64,000 nucleotides of DNA from Mallotus nudiflorus (Eukaryota; Streptophyta; Magnoliopsida; Malpighiales; Euphorbiaceae), in contig CANTUR010000128.1 in the NCBI GenBank assembly GCA_947683625.1, positions 749,001 through 813,000 of the forward strand, read 5' to 3'. The position numbers and the translations under genes were made by a program. A model generated the notes under the pieces. That model had not been told where the DNA came from. It searched no databases and saw only the letters and a list, made by a program, of their open reading frames with translations. Positions within the stretch are counted from its first letter, which is position 1; each line of letters starts with the position of its first letter. Shown here piece after piece: positions 39,501 through 51,727 of the stretch.

Positions 39501-42500
39501 GGATTTGACAAAGTGGACATGCACACTTAGGTTTCAAATGGACAATCATGGCAATACTAATTGAAATATAGGGCCCATAATATATCAAATCAAGAGTGGC
39601 TTAGAGCCATATTGTGGGTGCTAGACCCTTCTTCTGTACCAATCAAAATTTAGGGGCCTGTGGATAAGATTGCATTAGAATTTACAGATGGATTTAACAA
39701 AGTGGGTGTGCGCACTTGGGCTTCAAATGGATAGTCATCGCAAACCTAATTGAAAAATGGAGCCCATAATATAAAAAATCAAGGCTAAGTTAAAGCCTTA
39801 TAATAAGTACTACACACTTCTTTTGTAGCAACCCAAATTAAGTGGCCCATGGATCATACTGCATTGGCATTTATGGATGGATTTGACAAAGTGGGCATGC
39901 ACACTTGAGCTTCAAATGGATGGTTATGGCAACCCCGATTGAACCATATAATATATCAAATTGAACTTGACATAGAGCCTATAATTTGTACTACACACTT
40001 TGTCTATGGCAGTCCAAATTTAGGAGACTATGGATGAGACTACATTGCCATTTATGGATGGATTTGACAAAGTGGACGTGCACAATTAGGCATTAAATGG
40101 ACAGTCGTGGCAACCCCGATTGAACCATGGTGCCCATTATATATCAAATCAAAGATGACTCAGAGCCCTATAATGGGAGCTATAAACATTACTTGTAGCA
40201 ATCCAAATTTAGGGGCCTATGGATGACAATGCATTGGCATTTATAGGTGGATTTAACAAAATGGGTGTGCACACTTGGGCTTCAAATGGACATTCATGGC
40301 AACCTCGATTGAACCATAGGGACCATGATATATCAAATTGAAAATAACTTAAAGTTCTATACTAAGAGCTATAAACTTTTCCTATAGTAATCCAAATTTA
40401 GGGCCCTACAGATGAGACTACATTGGTATTTATGGATGGATTTAATAAAGTGGGCATGCACACTTGGGCTTTAAATAGACAGTCATGGCAACACCGATTA
40501 AACCACGAGGACCATAATATATCAAATCAAAGATAACTTAAAGCCCTATAGTAAGAGCTATAAACTTTTTATGTAGCAATCCAAATTTAAGGCCCTACAG
40601 ATGAGACTACATTGGTATTTATGGATGGCTTTGACAAAGTGACCGTGCACACTTGGGCTTCAAATGGATGGTCATGGCATCCCTAATCGAACCCATGGGG
40701 ACCATAATATATCAAATCAAAGATGACTCAGAGCCGTATAATGGGAGCTACAATCATTACTTATAGCAATCCAAATTTAGGAGCCTATGGATAAGACTAC
40801 ATTGGCATTTATAAATGGATTTAACAAAGTGGGTGTGCACACTTGGGCTTCAAATGGATGGTCATGGCATCCCCGTTTGGACAATGGGGCCCATAATATA
40901 TCTAATAGAAGCTAACTCAGAGCCCTATAATAGAAGCTATAAACCTTACCTGTGGCAATGCAAATTTAAGTGCCTATGGATGAGACTACATTGGCATTTA
41001 TGGATAGATTTGACAATGTGGGCATGCACACTTAGGCTTCAAATGGATGGTTGTGGCAACCTTGATTGAACCATGATGCTCATAATATATCAAACCGAAC
41101 CTAACTCAAAGCCTTAAAAGAAGTGCTATACACTTTTTCTGATGCAGTCCAAATTTATGGGACTATAGATGACACTGTAATGGCATTTATGGATGCATTC
41201 GACAAAGTGAGCATGCACAAATGGACGGATGCATTGGCATTGGCCTATAATACATGCTACACACTTTAGCTATAACAATCCAAAATTAGGGTCTTATGGA
41301 TGAGAATACATTGGCATTTATGGATGGTTTTGATAAAGTGGGCGTGCTTATTTAGGCTTCAAATGGATGGTCATGCCAACCCTAATTGAACCACAGGGCC
41401 CATAATATATCAAATCAAAGCTGACTCAAAGACATATAATAAAAGCTATAAAATTTTCTTGTAGTAATCAAACTGTAGGAGCCTATAGATTAGACTATAT
41501 TGACATATATGGATAGATTTGACAAAGTGGGCGTGCACACTTTGGGCTTCAAATGGACGGCCATGGAAACCTCAATTGAACCATGGGGCCCATAATATAT
41601 CAAATCAAAGCTGAATCAGAGCCTTATAATAGGTACTACACATTGCATCTGTGGTAGTGCAAATTTTGGGGCCTATGGATAAGACTGCATTGGTATTTAT
41701 GGATGGATTTGACAAAGTGGGTGTGTGCACTTGGGCTTCAAATGGACAGTTGTGGAAACCTCGATTGAACCACATAACCCATAATATATCAAATCAAAGC
41801 TAACTCATAGCCATATAGTGGGAGCTATAAACATTTCCTATACCAATCCAAACTTAGGGGCCTATAGATGAGACTGCATTGGCATTTATGGATGGATTTG
41901 ACAAAGTGGATGTGCGCACTTAGATTTCAAATGGATGATTGTCGCAACCCCGAATGAATTATAAGGTCCATAATATATCAAATTAAAGCTAACTTAGAAC
42001 CCTATAATAGGTGCTACACACATCATCTATTGAAGTCCAATTTAGGGACCTATGGATGAAACTGCATTGGTATTCATGGATGGATTTAACAAAGTGGGCG
42101 TGCACACTTGGGCTTCAAAAGGACTATCATGCCAACCCTAATTAAAACATAAGGTCCATAATATATCAAATTGAGGCCGACTCAGAGCCCTATAATGGGC
42201 ACTACCCACTTCTTTTATACTAATCCAAATTTAGGAGCCTATGGATGAGACTGCAATGGCATTTATAGATGGATTTAATAAAGTGGGCATGCACACTTGG
42301 GATTCAAATGGAAGGTCATGGCAATCCCAATTGAACCATGGGGTCCATATTCTATCAAATTGAAGCTAACTTGGAGACTTATAATATGTATAACACATTT
42401 GTCTGTGGAAGCCCAAATTTCGGGGGCTATGGACGAGACTACATTGGCATTTATGGATGGATTTGACAAAGTGGGCTGCACACTTAGGATTCAAATGGAC

Positions 42501-43000
42501 GGTCATGGTGATCTTGAATGAACCACAAGGGCCATAATACATGAAATTGAAGCTAACTCAGAGCTGTATAATAGGTTCTAGACACTTCATCTGTAGCAAT
42601 CCAAATTTAGGGGCCTATGGATGTGACTGCATTGGCATTTATGGATGGATTTGACAAAAATTGACGGTCATGGCAACCCCGGTTGAACTACAGGGTCCAT
42701 AATATATCAAATGGAAGCTGTCTCAAGGCCCTATAAGGGGTGGTACAAACATTGTCTATATCAATCAAAATTTTGGGGCCCATGGATAAGACTACTTTGG
42801 TATTTATGAATGGATTTGACAAAGTGGGCGTGCGCACTTAAGCTTCAAATAGACACTCGTGGTAACATCGATTGAAACACGTGGCCCATAATATATCAAA
42901 TTGAGCGTGAATTAGAGCCCTATAATTGGTGCTAGACACTTCTTCTGTAATAATCCAAATTTAGGGGCTTGTGGATGAGAATGCATTAGCATTTACGAAT
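33600..43000 (-). repeat. Loose long-period higher-order pattern (2.6-3.3 kb)
   Basis: A recognisable monomer pair recurs. A CTATAAGGGGT-type monomer is followed by one reading TAGAGCC...GGTGCTAGA or ...CTACACACTTCTTCTGTACC. The AGGGGT marker lies at 33623, 36221, 39425 and 42736, spacings of about 2598, 3204 and 3311 bp. The pairs near 36221 and 39425 match closely over at least two monomers, including the unusual GGTGCTAGA(G/C)CC variant. A weaker relative lies near 43860. Unit length is not constant, so this may be several overlapping duplications. Confidence 0.5.
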
Positions 43001-46000
43001 GGATTTGATAAAGTGGGCATGTGCACTTAGGATTCAAATGGACAGTCATGGCAATCTCGATTGAACCATGGAGCCCATAATATATCAAATTGAAGCTTAC
43101 TCAGAGCCTAGAATAGAAGCTATAAAATTTACCTATTGAAATCCAAATTTAGAGGCCTATGGATGAGACTGCATTGGCATTTATGGATGGATTTGACAAA
43201 GTGGGCGTACGCACTTGGGCTTCAAATGGACGGTCGTGGCAACCTCGATTGAACCATGGTGCCCATTATACATTAAATCAAAACTAGCTTAGAGCCCTAT
43301 AACCCATACTACACCCTTTATTTGTCGCAATCCAAATTTAGGGCCTTATGGATAAGATTGCATTGGCATTTGTGGATGGATTTGATAAATTACGCATGCT
43401 CACTTAGGCTTCAAATCGATGGTCGTGGTAACCCTAATTGAACCATGGGGCCTATAATATATCAAATCATAACTAACTCAGAGCCATATAATAGGTACTA
43501 CACACTTCATCTGTGGGAGTACAAATTTAGGGGCCTATGGGTGAGACTGCATTAGTATTTATGGATGGATTTGACAAAGTGAGCGTGTGCACTTGGGTTT
43601 GAAATGGACAGTCATGGTAACTTTGATTAAACCATAAAACTAATAACATATCAAATCAAAGCTGACTTAGAGCCTTATAATGGGAGCTATAAACATTACC
43701 TCTACCAATGCAAATTTAGGAGCCTATAAAAGAGAATGCATTAGCATTTATGGATGGATTTGACAAAGTGGATGTGTGCACTTTGGCTTCAAATGGACGG
43801 TCACGGCACCCTAACTAAACCATAGGGCCCATAATATACCAAATTAAAGCTATCTCAAAGCTCTATAAGGAGTGCTACATACATTTTCTATAGCAATCCA
43901 AATTTAAGGGCCTATGGATAAGACTACATTGGCATTTATGGATGGATTTAACAAAGTGGGCATGTGCACTTAGACTTCAAATGGGTGGTCGTGGCAACCC
44001 CAATTGAAAAATGAAGCCCATAATATATTAAATCAAGGGTAACTTAGAGCCCTACAATAGGCACTACACACTTCTTCTGTACCAATCCAAATTTAGGGGC
44101 CTATGGATGAGAATGCATAGGAATTTACGAGTAGATTTGACAAAGTGGGCATGCATACTTAGGCCTTAAATGGATGGTTGTGGCAACCTCAATTAAATCA
44201 TGGGGCCCATAATTTAATAAATCGAAGCTAACTCAAAACCTTGTAATAAGTACTACACACTTTGTCTATGGCAGTCCATATTTAGGGTACTATGGACAAG
44301 ACTACATTAGCATTTATCGATGGATTTGACAAAGTGGACGTGCGCAATTAGGCTTCAAATGGATGGTCGTGGCAACCTTGATTGAACCACGGTGCCCATT
44401 ATATATCAAATCAAAATTGACTCAAAGCCCTATAGTACTTGCTTCATACTTTATCTATAGCAATCCAAATTTAAGGTCCTATGGATGAGACTCCATTAGC
44501 ATTTATGGATGGATTTGACAAAGTGGTTGTGTGCACTTGGGCTTCAAATGGACAATTGTGGCATCCTCGATTGAACCATGGGGACCAAATTATTTCAAAT
44601 TGAAGTTGACTTAGAGCCCTATAATGAGAGATAGAAACATTACCTATAGCAATCAAAATTTAAGGGCTATGGATGAGACTGCATTGGCATTTATGGATGG
44701 ATTTGACAAAGTGGGTGTGTGTACTTGTGATTCAAATGGATGGTTGTGGCAACCACAATTGAATCATGGGGCCCATAATATATCAAATCAAAGCTAACTC
44801 AAAGCCTTATAGCAGAAGCTAAAACTTTGCCTGTAGTAATACAAATTTAAGGGCTTATGGATGAGAATGCATTGGCATTTATGGATGGATTTGACAAAGT
44901 GGATGTGTGAAATTGGGCTTCAAATGGATGGTCATGGCAACCAAAATTGAACCATGGAACCCATTATAAATCAAATCAAATCTAATTTAGAGCCCTATAA
45001 TACATGCTGCATAATTCAATTGTAGCAACCAAATTTAGGGCTCTGTGGATGAAAATGCATAGGCATTTATAGATGGATTTGATAAAGTGGGCATGCTCAC
45101 TTGGACTTCAAATGGATGGTCGTGGCATCCCCGATTAAAGCACGATGCCCATTATATATCAAATTGAAGCTGACTTAGACCCTTATATTACATGCTACTC
45201 ACATAATCTATAGCAATCCAAATTTAAGGCCTTATGGATGAGACTGCATTGGCATTTATGGATGGATTTGATAAAGTGGTCATGCACACTTGGGCTTCAA
45301 ATGGACGATTGTGGAAACCCTGATTGAACCATAAGGTCCATAATATATCAAATCAAAGCTAGCTCATAGCCTTATAATGTATGCTACACACTTCATCTAT
45401 TGCAGTCCAAATGTAGGGGCCTATGGATGAGATTGTATTGGTTTTTATGGATGGATTTAACAAAGTGGGCGTGCACACTTAGGCTTGACAAGGAAGGTTG
45501 TGCAAACCCCGATTGAAATTTAGGGCCTATAATATATCAAATTGAGGCTGACTCAGAGCCTTATAATGGGTGCTACATACTTCTTCTATACCAATCCAAA
45601 TTTAGGGGCCTATGGATGAGATTGCAATGGCATTTACGGATGGATTTGATAAAGTGGGCGTGCGCACTTTAGATTCAAATGAATGGTCATGGCAACCCCA
45701 ATTGAACCAAAGGGCCCATAATATATCAAATCAAAGATGAATTAGAAACTTATAATAAGTACTACACATTTTGTCTATGGTAGTCCAAATTTAGGGGACT
45801 ATGGATGAGGCTACATTAGCATTTATGGATGGATTTGACAAAGTGGGCGTGCACACTTAGGATTCAAATGGATAGTCATGGCAATCACAAATGAATAACA
45901 AGGCCCATAATATATCAAATTAAAGCTGACTTAAAGCCCTATAATGGTTGCACATACTTCATCTATAGCAGTCCAAATTTAGAGGCCTATGGATGAGACT

Positions 46001-49000
46001 GCATTAGCATTTGTTGATGGATTTAACAAAGTGGGTGTGCACACTTGGGCTTTAAATGGATGGTCATTGTAACCTCGCTTGAACCACAGGGCCCATAATA
46101 TATCAAATCGAAGTTGACTCATAGCTTATAATGGGTGCTAATGAACTTTGTCTGTAGTAATCCAAATTTAAGGTCTTATGGATATGACTGCATTGGCATT
46201 TAGGGATGGATTTGACAAAGTGGGCGTACGTACTTGGTCTTCAAATGGATGATTGTGGAAAACTTGATAGAATCATGAGGCCTATATTATATTAAATTAA
46301 AGCTAACTCAAAGCTTTATAATAAGTATTACACACTTTGCCTGTGGCAATCCAAATTTAGGTGCCTATAGATGAGATTGCATTGGTAGTTGTGGATGGAT
46401 TTTCCAAAGTGGGCGTGTGCCCTTAGGTTTCAGAGGGCCAGTGGTGGAAACCTTGATTGAACCATAGGCCCCATAATATATGAAATCAAAGCTAACTCAA
46501 AGCCCTATAATAGGAGCTATAAAAATTACTTATAAAAATCCAAATTTAGGGGCCTATAGATGAGATTGTATTAGCATTTACGGATGGATTTGACAAAGTG
46601 GGTCTGCACACTTAGGATTCAAATGGATGGTCATGGCAACCTTGATTGAAATATGGGGCCCATAATATATCAAATCAAGGATAACTTAGAGCCCTATAAT
46701 AGCTACTACATACTTCTTATGTACCAATCAAAATTTAGGGGCCTATAGATAAGACTGCATTGGCATTTATAGATGGATTTGACAAAGTGGGTGTGCGCAC
46801 TTAGGCCTCAAATGGATGGTCATGGCAACCTCGACTAAACCACAACACCCATAATATATCAAATTGAGGTTAATTTAGAGCCCGATAATGGGTGCTATAC
46901 ACTTCTTTTGTAGCAACCCAATTTAGCGGCCAATGCATCAGACTTCATTAGCATTTGTGGATGGATTTGATAAAGTGGGCGTGAGCACTTAGGCTTCAAA
47001 TGGATGGTCATGGTAACCTCGATTGAACCATGGGGCCTATAATATATTAAATTAAGGGTGACGTAGAGCCTATAATAGGTGCTACACACTTTTGCTATAC
47101 CAATCCAAATTTAAGGGCCTATGGATAAGACTGCATTGGCATTTATGGATGGATTTGACAAAGTGGGCGTGCGCACTTGGGCTTTAAATGGTTGGTCACG
47201 ACAACCCCAATTGAACCACTGGGCCCATAATATATCAACTTAAAGTTAACTCAGAGCCCTATAATTAATGTAACAAACTTTGCTTATAGCAATCCAAATT
47301 TAAGGGCCTGTGGATGAGATTGCATTGACATTTATGGATGGATTTAACAAAGTGGATGTGCACAATTGGGCCTCAAATAGATGGTCATGGCATCCTTGAT
47401 TGAACCATAGTGCCCATTATATATTAAATTAAATCTGACTTAGAGCACCGTAGTACATGCCACACACTTTATTTGTAGCAATCCAAATTTAGGGCCCTAT
47501 GGATGAGATTGCATTTGCTTTTATGGATGGATTTAACAAAGTGGCCATGCGCACTTAGGCTTCAAATAGATAGTTGTGGTAACCCTGATTGAACAACAAG
47601 GCCCATAATATATTAAATCAAAGCTTCTCAGAGCCCTATATAGGTTGCTAAAAACATTATCTATATCAATCCAAATTTAGGGGCATATGGATAAGACTGA
47701 ATTGGCACTTATGGATATATTTGACAAAGTTGGCGTGCACTCTTGGGCAGCAAATGGATGATCATGGCAACCCTGATTGAAACATGAGGCCCATAATATA
47801 TCAAATCAAGGCTGACTCAGAGCCCTATAATAGGTACTACACACTTCTTCTGTACCAATCCAAATTTAGGGGCCTATGGATGAGATTGCATTGGCATTTA
47901 CGAATGGATTTGACAAAGTAAGCATACGTACTTGGGCTTTAAATGGACAATTATGGCAACCTTAACTAAACCATGGTGCCTATAATATATTAAATCAAGG
48001 TTAAGTTAGAGACCCATAATTAGTGCTACAAAATTCTTATATAGATATCCAAATTTAGCAACCAATGGATCATACTACATTGGCATTTATGTATGGATTT
48101 GATAAAGTGGGCGTGCACATTTAGGCTTCAAATGGATAGTCATGGCAACCCTGGTTGAACAATAGAGCCTTATAATAGGCACTACACTTTTCTTCTATAT
48201 CAATCCAAATTTAGGGGCCTATGGATGAGACTACATTGGCATTTATGGATGGATTTGACAAATTGGGCATGAGCACTTAGGCTTTAAATGGACAGTTGAG
48301 GCAATCTCAATCGAACCACATGCCCATAATATATCAAATTAAAGTTGAATTAGAGCATTATAATGGGTGCTATAAATATTCCCTACAACAATCCTAATTT
48401 AGGGGCCTATAGATGACATTGCATTAGCATTTACAAATGGATTTGACAAAGTGGTCATGCAAACTTGGGCTTCAAATGGACAGTCATAGTAAACCCAACA
48501 GAACCACGATGCCTATAATATATCAAATCGAGGTTGAGTCAGAGCCCCATAATGGGTGCTACACACTTCTTTTGTAGGAATCCAAATTTAGTGGCCTATG
48601 GATGAGACTGTAATGGCATTTATGGATGGATTTCACAAAGTTGGCATGTGCCCTTGGGCTTCAAATGGATGATCGTGGCAACCCCAATTGAACCACGGGG
48701 CCCATAATATATCAAATTGAGCTTGACTTAGAGCATTATAACATGTACTACACACTTCTTTTATACCAATCCAAATTTAGAGGCCTAAGGATGAGACTGC
48801 ATTGGCATTTATGGATGGATTTGACAAAGTGGGAGTGCGCACTTGAGCTTCAAATAGACGGTTGTGGCAAGCCCGATTGAATCATGGGGCCTATAATATA
48901 TCAACTCAAAGCTGACTTAGAGCCCTATAATTGGTCCATTAAACTTTTCTTGTAGCAATCCAAATTTAAGGGCCTATGGATGAGACTACATTGACATTTA

Positions 49001-50172
49001 TGGATGGATTTGACAAATTGGACGTGCACAATTGGGCTTCAAGTGGACAGTCGTTGCATCCTTGATTGAACCATGGTGCCCATTATATATCAAATTGAAG
49101 CTGACTTAAAGCCCTATAGTATATGCTATACACTTCATCTATAATAATCCAAATTTAAGAGCCTATGGATGAGACTACATTGGCATTTATGGATGGATTT
49201 GACAAAGTAGGCATGCGCACTTGGGCTTCAAATGGACGGTCATGGCAACCACGATTGAAATCTAGGGCCCATAATATATTGAATCGATATTAATTTAGAG
49301 CCCTATAATAGGTACTACACACTTTTTCTATACCTATCAAAATTTAGGGGCTTATGGATGAGAGTGCATTGGCATTTATGGATAGATTTGAAAAAGTGAG
49401 TGTGCGCACTTAGGCTTCAAATTTACAGTTGTGGCAACCCCGATTGAACTAAAAGGCCCATAATATATCAAATTGAAGCTGACTCAAAGCCCAATAATGG
49501 TTATAATAAACTTTGCTTATAGCAGTCCCACTTTAGGGGCCTATGGATGAGACTATATTGGCATTTATAGGTGGATCTAACAAAGTGAGCGTGCACACTT
49601 GGGCTTCAAATGGATGGTCGTGGCAACCCTGATTGAACCACAAGGCCCATAATATATCAAATAATAGTTAACTCATAGCCCTATAATAGGTGCTATGAAA
49701 TTTTTCTGCAGCAATCCAAATGTAAGGGCCTATGGATAAGACTACATTAGCATTTATAGATGGATTTAACAAAGTGGGCGCACGCACTTGGGCTTCAAAT
49801 GGATGGTCATGGCAACCCAATTGAAATGTAGGGCCCATAATATATCAAATTGAGGCTGACTTAGAGCCTTATTATGGGTGTTACACAATTCCTCTGTACC
49901 AATCCAAATTTAGGGGCCTATGGATGAGACTGCATTGACATTTATGGATGGATTTGACAAAGTGGGCGTGCGCACTTAGGCTTCAAATGGATGGTCATGG
50001 AAACCTCGATTGAACCAAAGGGCCTATAATATGTCAAATTTAAGTTTGAGTCAAAGCCCTATAATGCTTCTATAGCAACCCAAATTTAGCGGCCTATGGA
50101 TGAGAGTGCATTGGCATTTATAGATGAATTTGATAAAGTGGGTATGCGCACTTGGGATTTAAATGGACTGTC

Positions 50173-50177
50173 ATGGC
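50173..50177. repeat. Left target-site duplication of LTR 2 (ATGGC; right copy GTGGC)
   Basis: Four of five bases match the right copy at 51728-51732. The mismatch is a G/A transition at a satellite position where CpG-to-TpG/CpA change is frequent in other monomers. Confidence 0.75.
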
Positions 50178-51727
50178 TGTTAGTGATATGCACTAGGTCA
50201 ATCATTTTATTCTGTATTGACTTTCTTATTTTATTAATAAAGAGGTATTTCATTATCATTTAATTTTATGATAGTTATATGAATGGTTAATTCTTACTAA
50301 GGCCATCAAGTATATGACTTGATAGTAAAACCCTTAGATTAAAATGAGAGTTCTATTCTAATTATACCTAGCCATTTATTCATTATATAAATATGAAAGT
50401 ATTAAGGCTAGTATGATGTTGACTGATGGTTATGTTTTACTAATCATGAATATGAGATATTAAGTCAACTCAAAGGTACATGATGAGAGATCATGTACTG
50501 GATTGACCCACTATGAGAATACTACATAGATTATTGTCATAAGTATTTCTCATCATAGTAATTTTATTTCGGTCCTTTGACCTTGAAATCATCATGGATT
50601 TCTACATAGCTATTTTATGTTTTGACACATTCTAACATTGTCTTTAAACAGACGATTAAATTGGAATGTTGTTGGATATAAAATTAGTTATGTGAGGAAT
50701 GTGAGTGATTCAGAAGGAATTTATCTCTCATTAATATGAGAAAGATATCTATGGGCCCCTTGATGAGATAGATTGAAGGAAAATGCATGGCCATACTGAA
50801 ATGAATTGATAAAGAGTTATCATTTTCAGTCTACTTGGAATCAAGTCATAATATTGAACTATATAAGGATGATATTCTATGCCTTATGTTTAATTAAGAT
50901 ATCATGTGATAAAGGGATGATAAATTCATTGTAATTAGGTTATGTCGGATTATTGACTTCACATGACTTGGGTAGTCATAATGTCTTGCTAGAGGCCACT
51001 TATAACTTGTAGGCCTAAATAGAGATTTAGGCCCACTACCAATGTTATATGAACCTACAAGGTCACACACTTAGAATAAGCCCAAAATGAATATGGGTTT
51101 AATAAGCCCAAAATAAACTCTGTGGAAATAAATAATTAAAGTGTTTTATGTATTTATTTATTTGTTTATTTATTTAAGATAAATGTTATTTAAATAATAA
51201 ATAAGATATTATTTTTTGATTTGTTTTTAAACAAAATTAGAATATAATAAATGGAAAATTACCAAAAGGTCATTGGTAGGTGAAACCCTAAGTTGGAGTC
51301 TATAAATATGTTATATTCTCTAGGGTTTCACACACTTGTTTTTCCTGCCTCTATATTCATTTTCTTTCTTCTTAGAAAACAAAGACAAAGTTTTTCTTTT
51401 GTTCTTAATTTGTGAGACAATCAAGGAGGTTGCTAGCACACACACTCCAATTCATTTTATGAAGGGCTATTCATGTGGATACCTATAGAGGACACATCCT
51501 TTTGGAGATGTCTTGATCAAAACAACCAAAGAACAAAAAAAAAGCTCGAGGTAAGGTATCACCGGTGTGAACCTCCTCTCATCCTTCCAGAAAATCTTGC
51601 CTCTTCTGCATTTTGGTAAGATTCTTGAAACCCTAGATTTAATCAAGTAGTTGAATTACATGGATCCTGGTTTGGGAATGTGATAAAATTTTAATTTTCT
51701 ACTGCGTTTGTATCACAAAACCCAACA
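50178..51727 (+). mobile_element. Solo LTR 2 of the same retrotransposon family
   Basis: This is a 1550-bp copy of the 22206 element, starting TGTTAGTGATATGCAC and ending CACAAAACCCAACA. It is flanked by ATGGC (50173-50177) and GTGGC (51728-51732), a 5-bp target-site duplication with one transition; both forms are common at this place in the satellite. No internal domain is present, so it is a second solo LTR. It lies in the same plus orientation as LTR 1 although the surrounding satellite is inverted. Differences from LTR 1 are mostly transitions plus short indels, for example an added A-run near 51530. The family has the canonical TG...CA ends here. It is a separate insertion, not a duplicate, because the target sites differ. 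Confidence 0.9.
51301..51308 (+). promoter_or_regulatory. Putative LTR 2 TATA box (TATAAATA)
   Basis: This is the counterpart of the 23330 motif, with the same flanks GGAGTC and TCTCTAGGGTTTCA. Conservation in both copies supports its being the element's core promoter. Confidence 0.6.

Larger units (their letters stand above)
29170..50177 (-). repeat. Satellite array, reverse block (left part)
   Basis: This is the same ~188-bp satellite on the opposite strand, about 112 monomers. The kept box reads GGATGGATTTGACAAAGTGG and the tail reads CCCATAATATATCAAATC. In this direction one reading frame is broken only by TAG (from CTGTAGCAG) and TGA (from GATTGAACC), which makes many chance open frames of about 61 codons. 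Deletion monomers lie near 31243, 33895 and 50065, and a strongly rearranged one near 41218-41245. The last 5 bp, ATGGC, form the left target-site duplication of LTR 2. No genes were seen. Confidence 0.96.

Noticed and set aside
40815..41069. 84-codon open frame and about twenty similar frames of 61-84 codons
   Set aside because: All lie inside the satellite, share the repeat's translated text, and monomer length is often not a multiple of three. No start context, domain or codon bias supports a gene.
22206..51727. One retrotransposon with both LTRs at 22206 and 50178
   Set aside because: The ~26 kb between them is satellite, the strand switch lies inside it, and each LTR has its own different target-site duplication.
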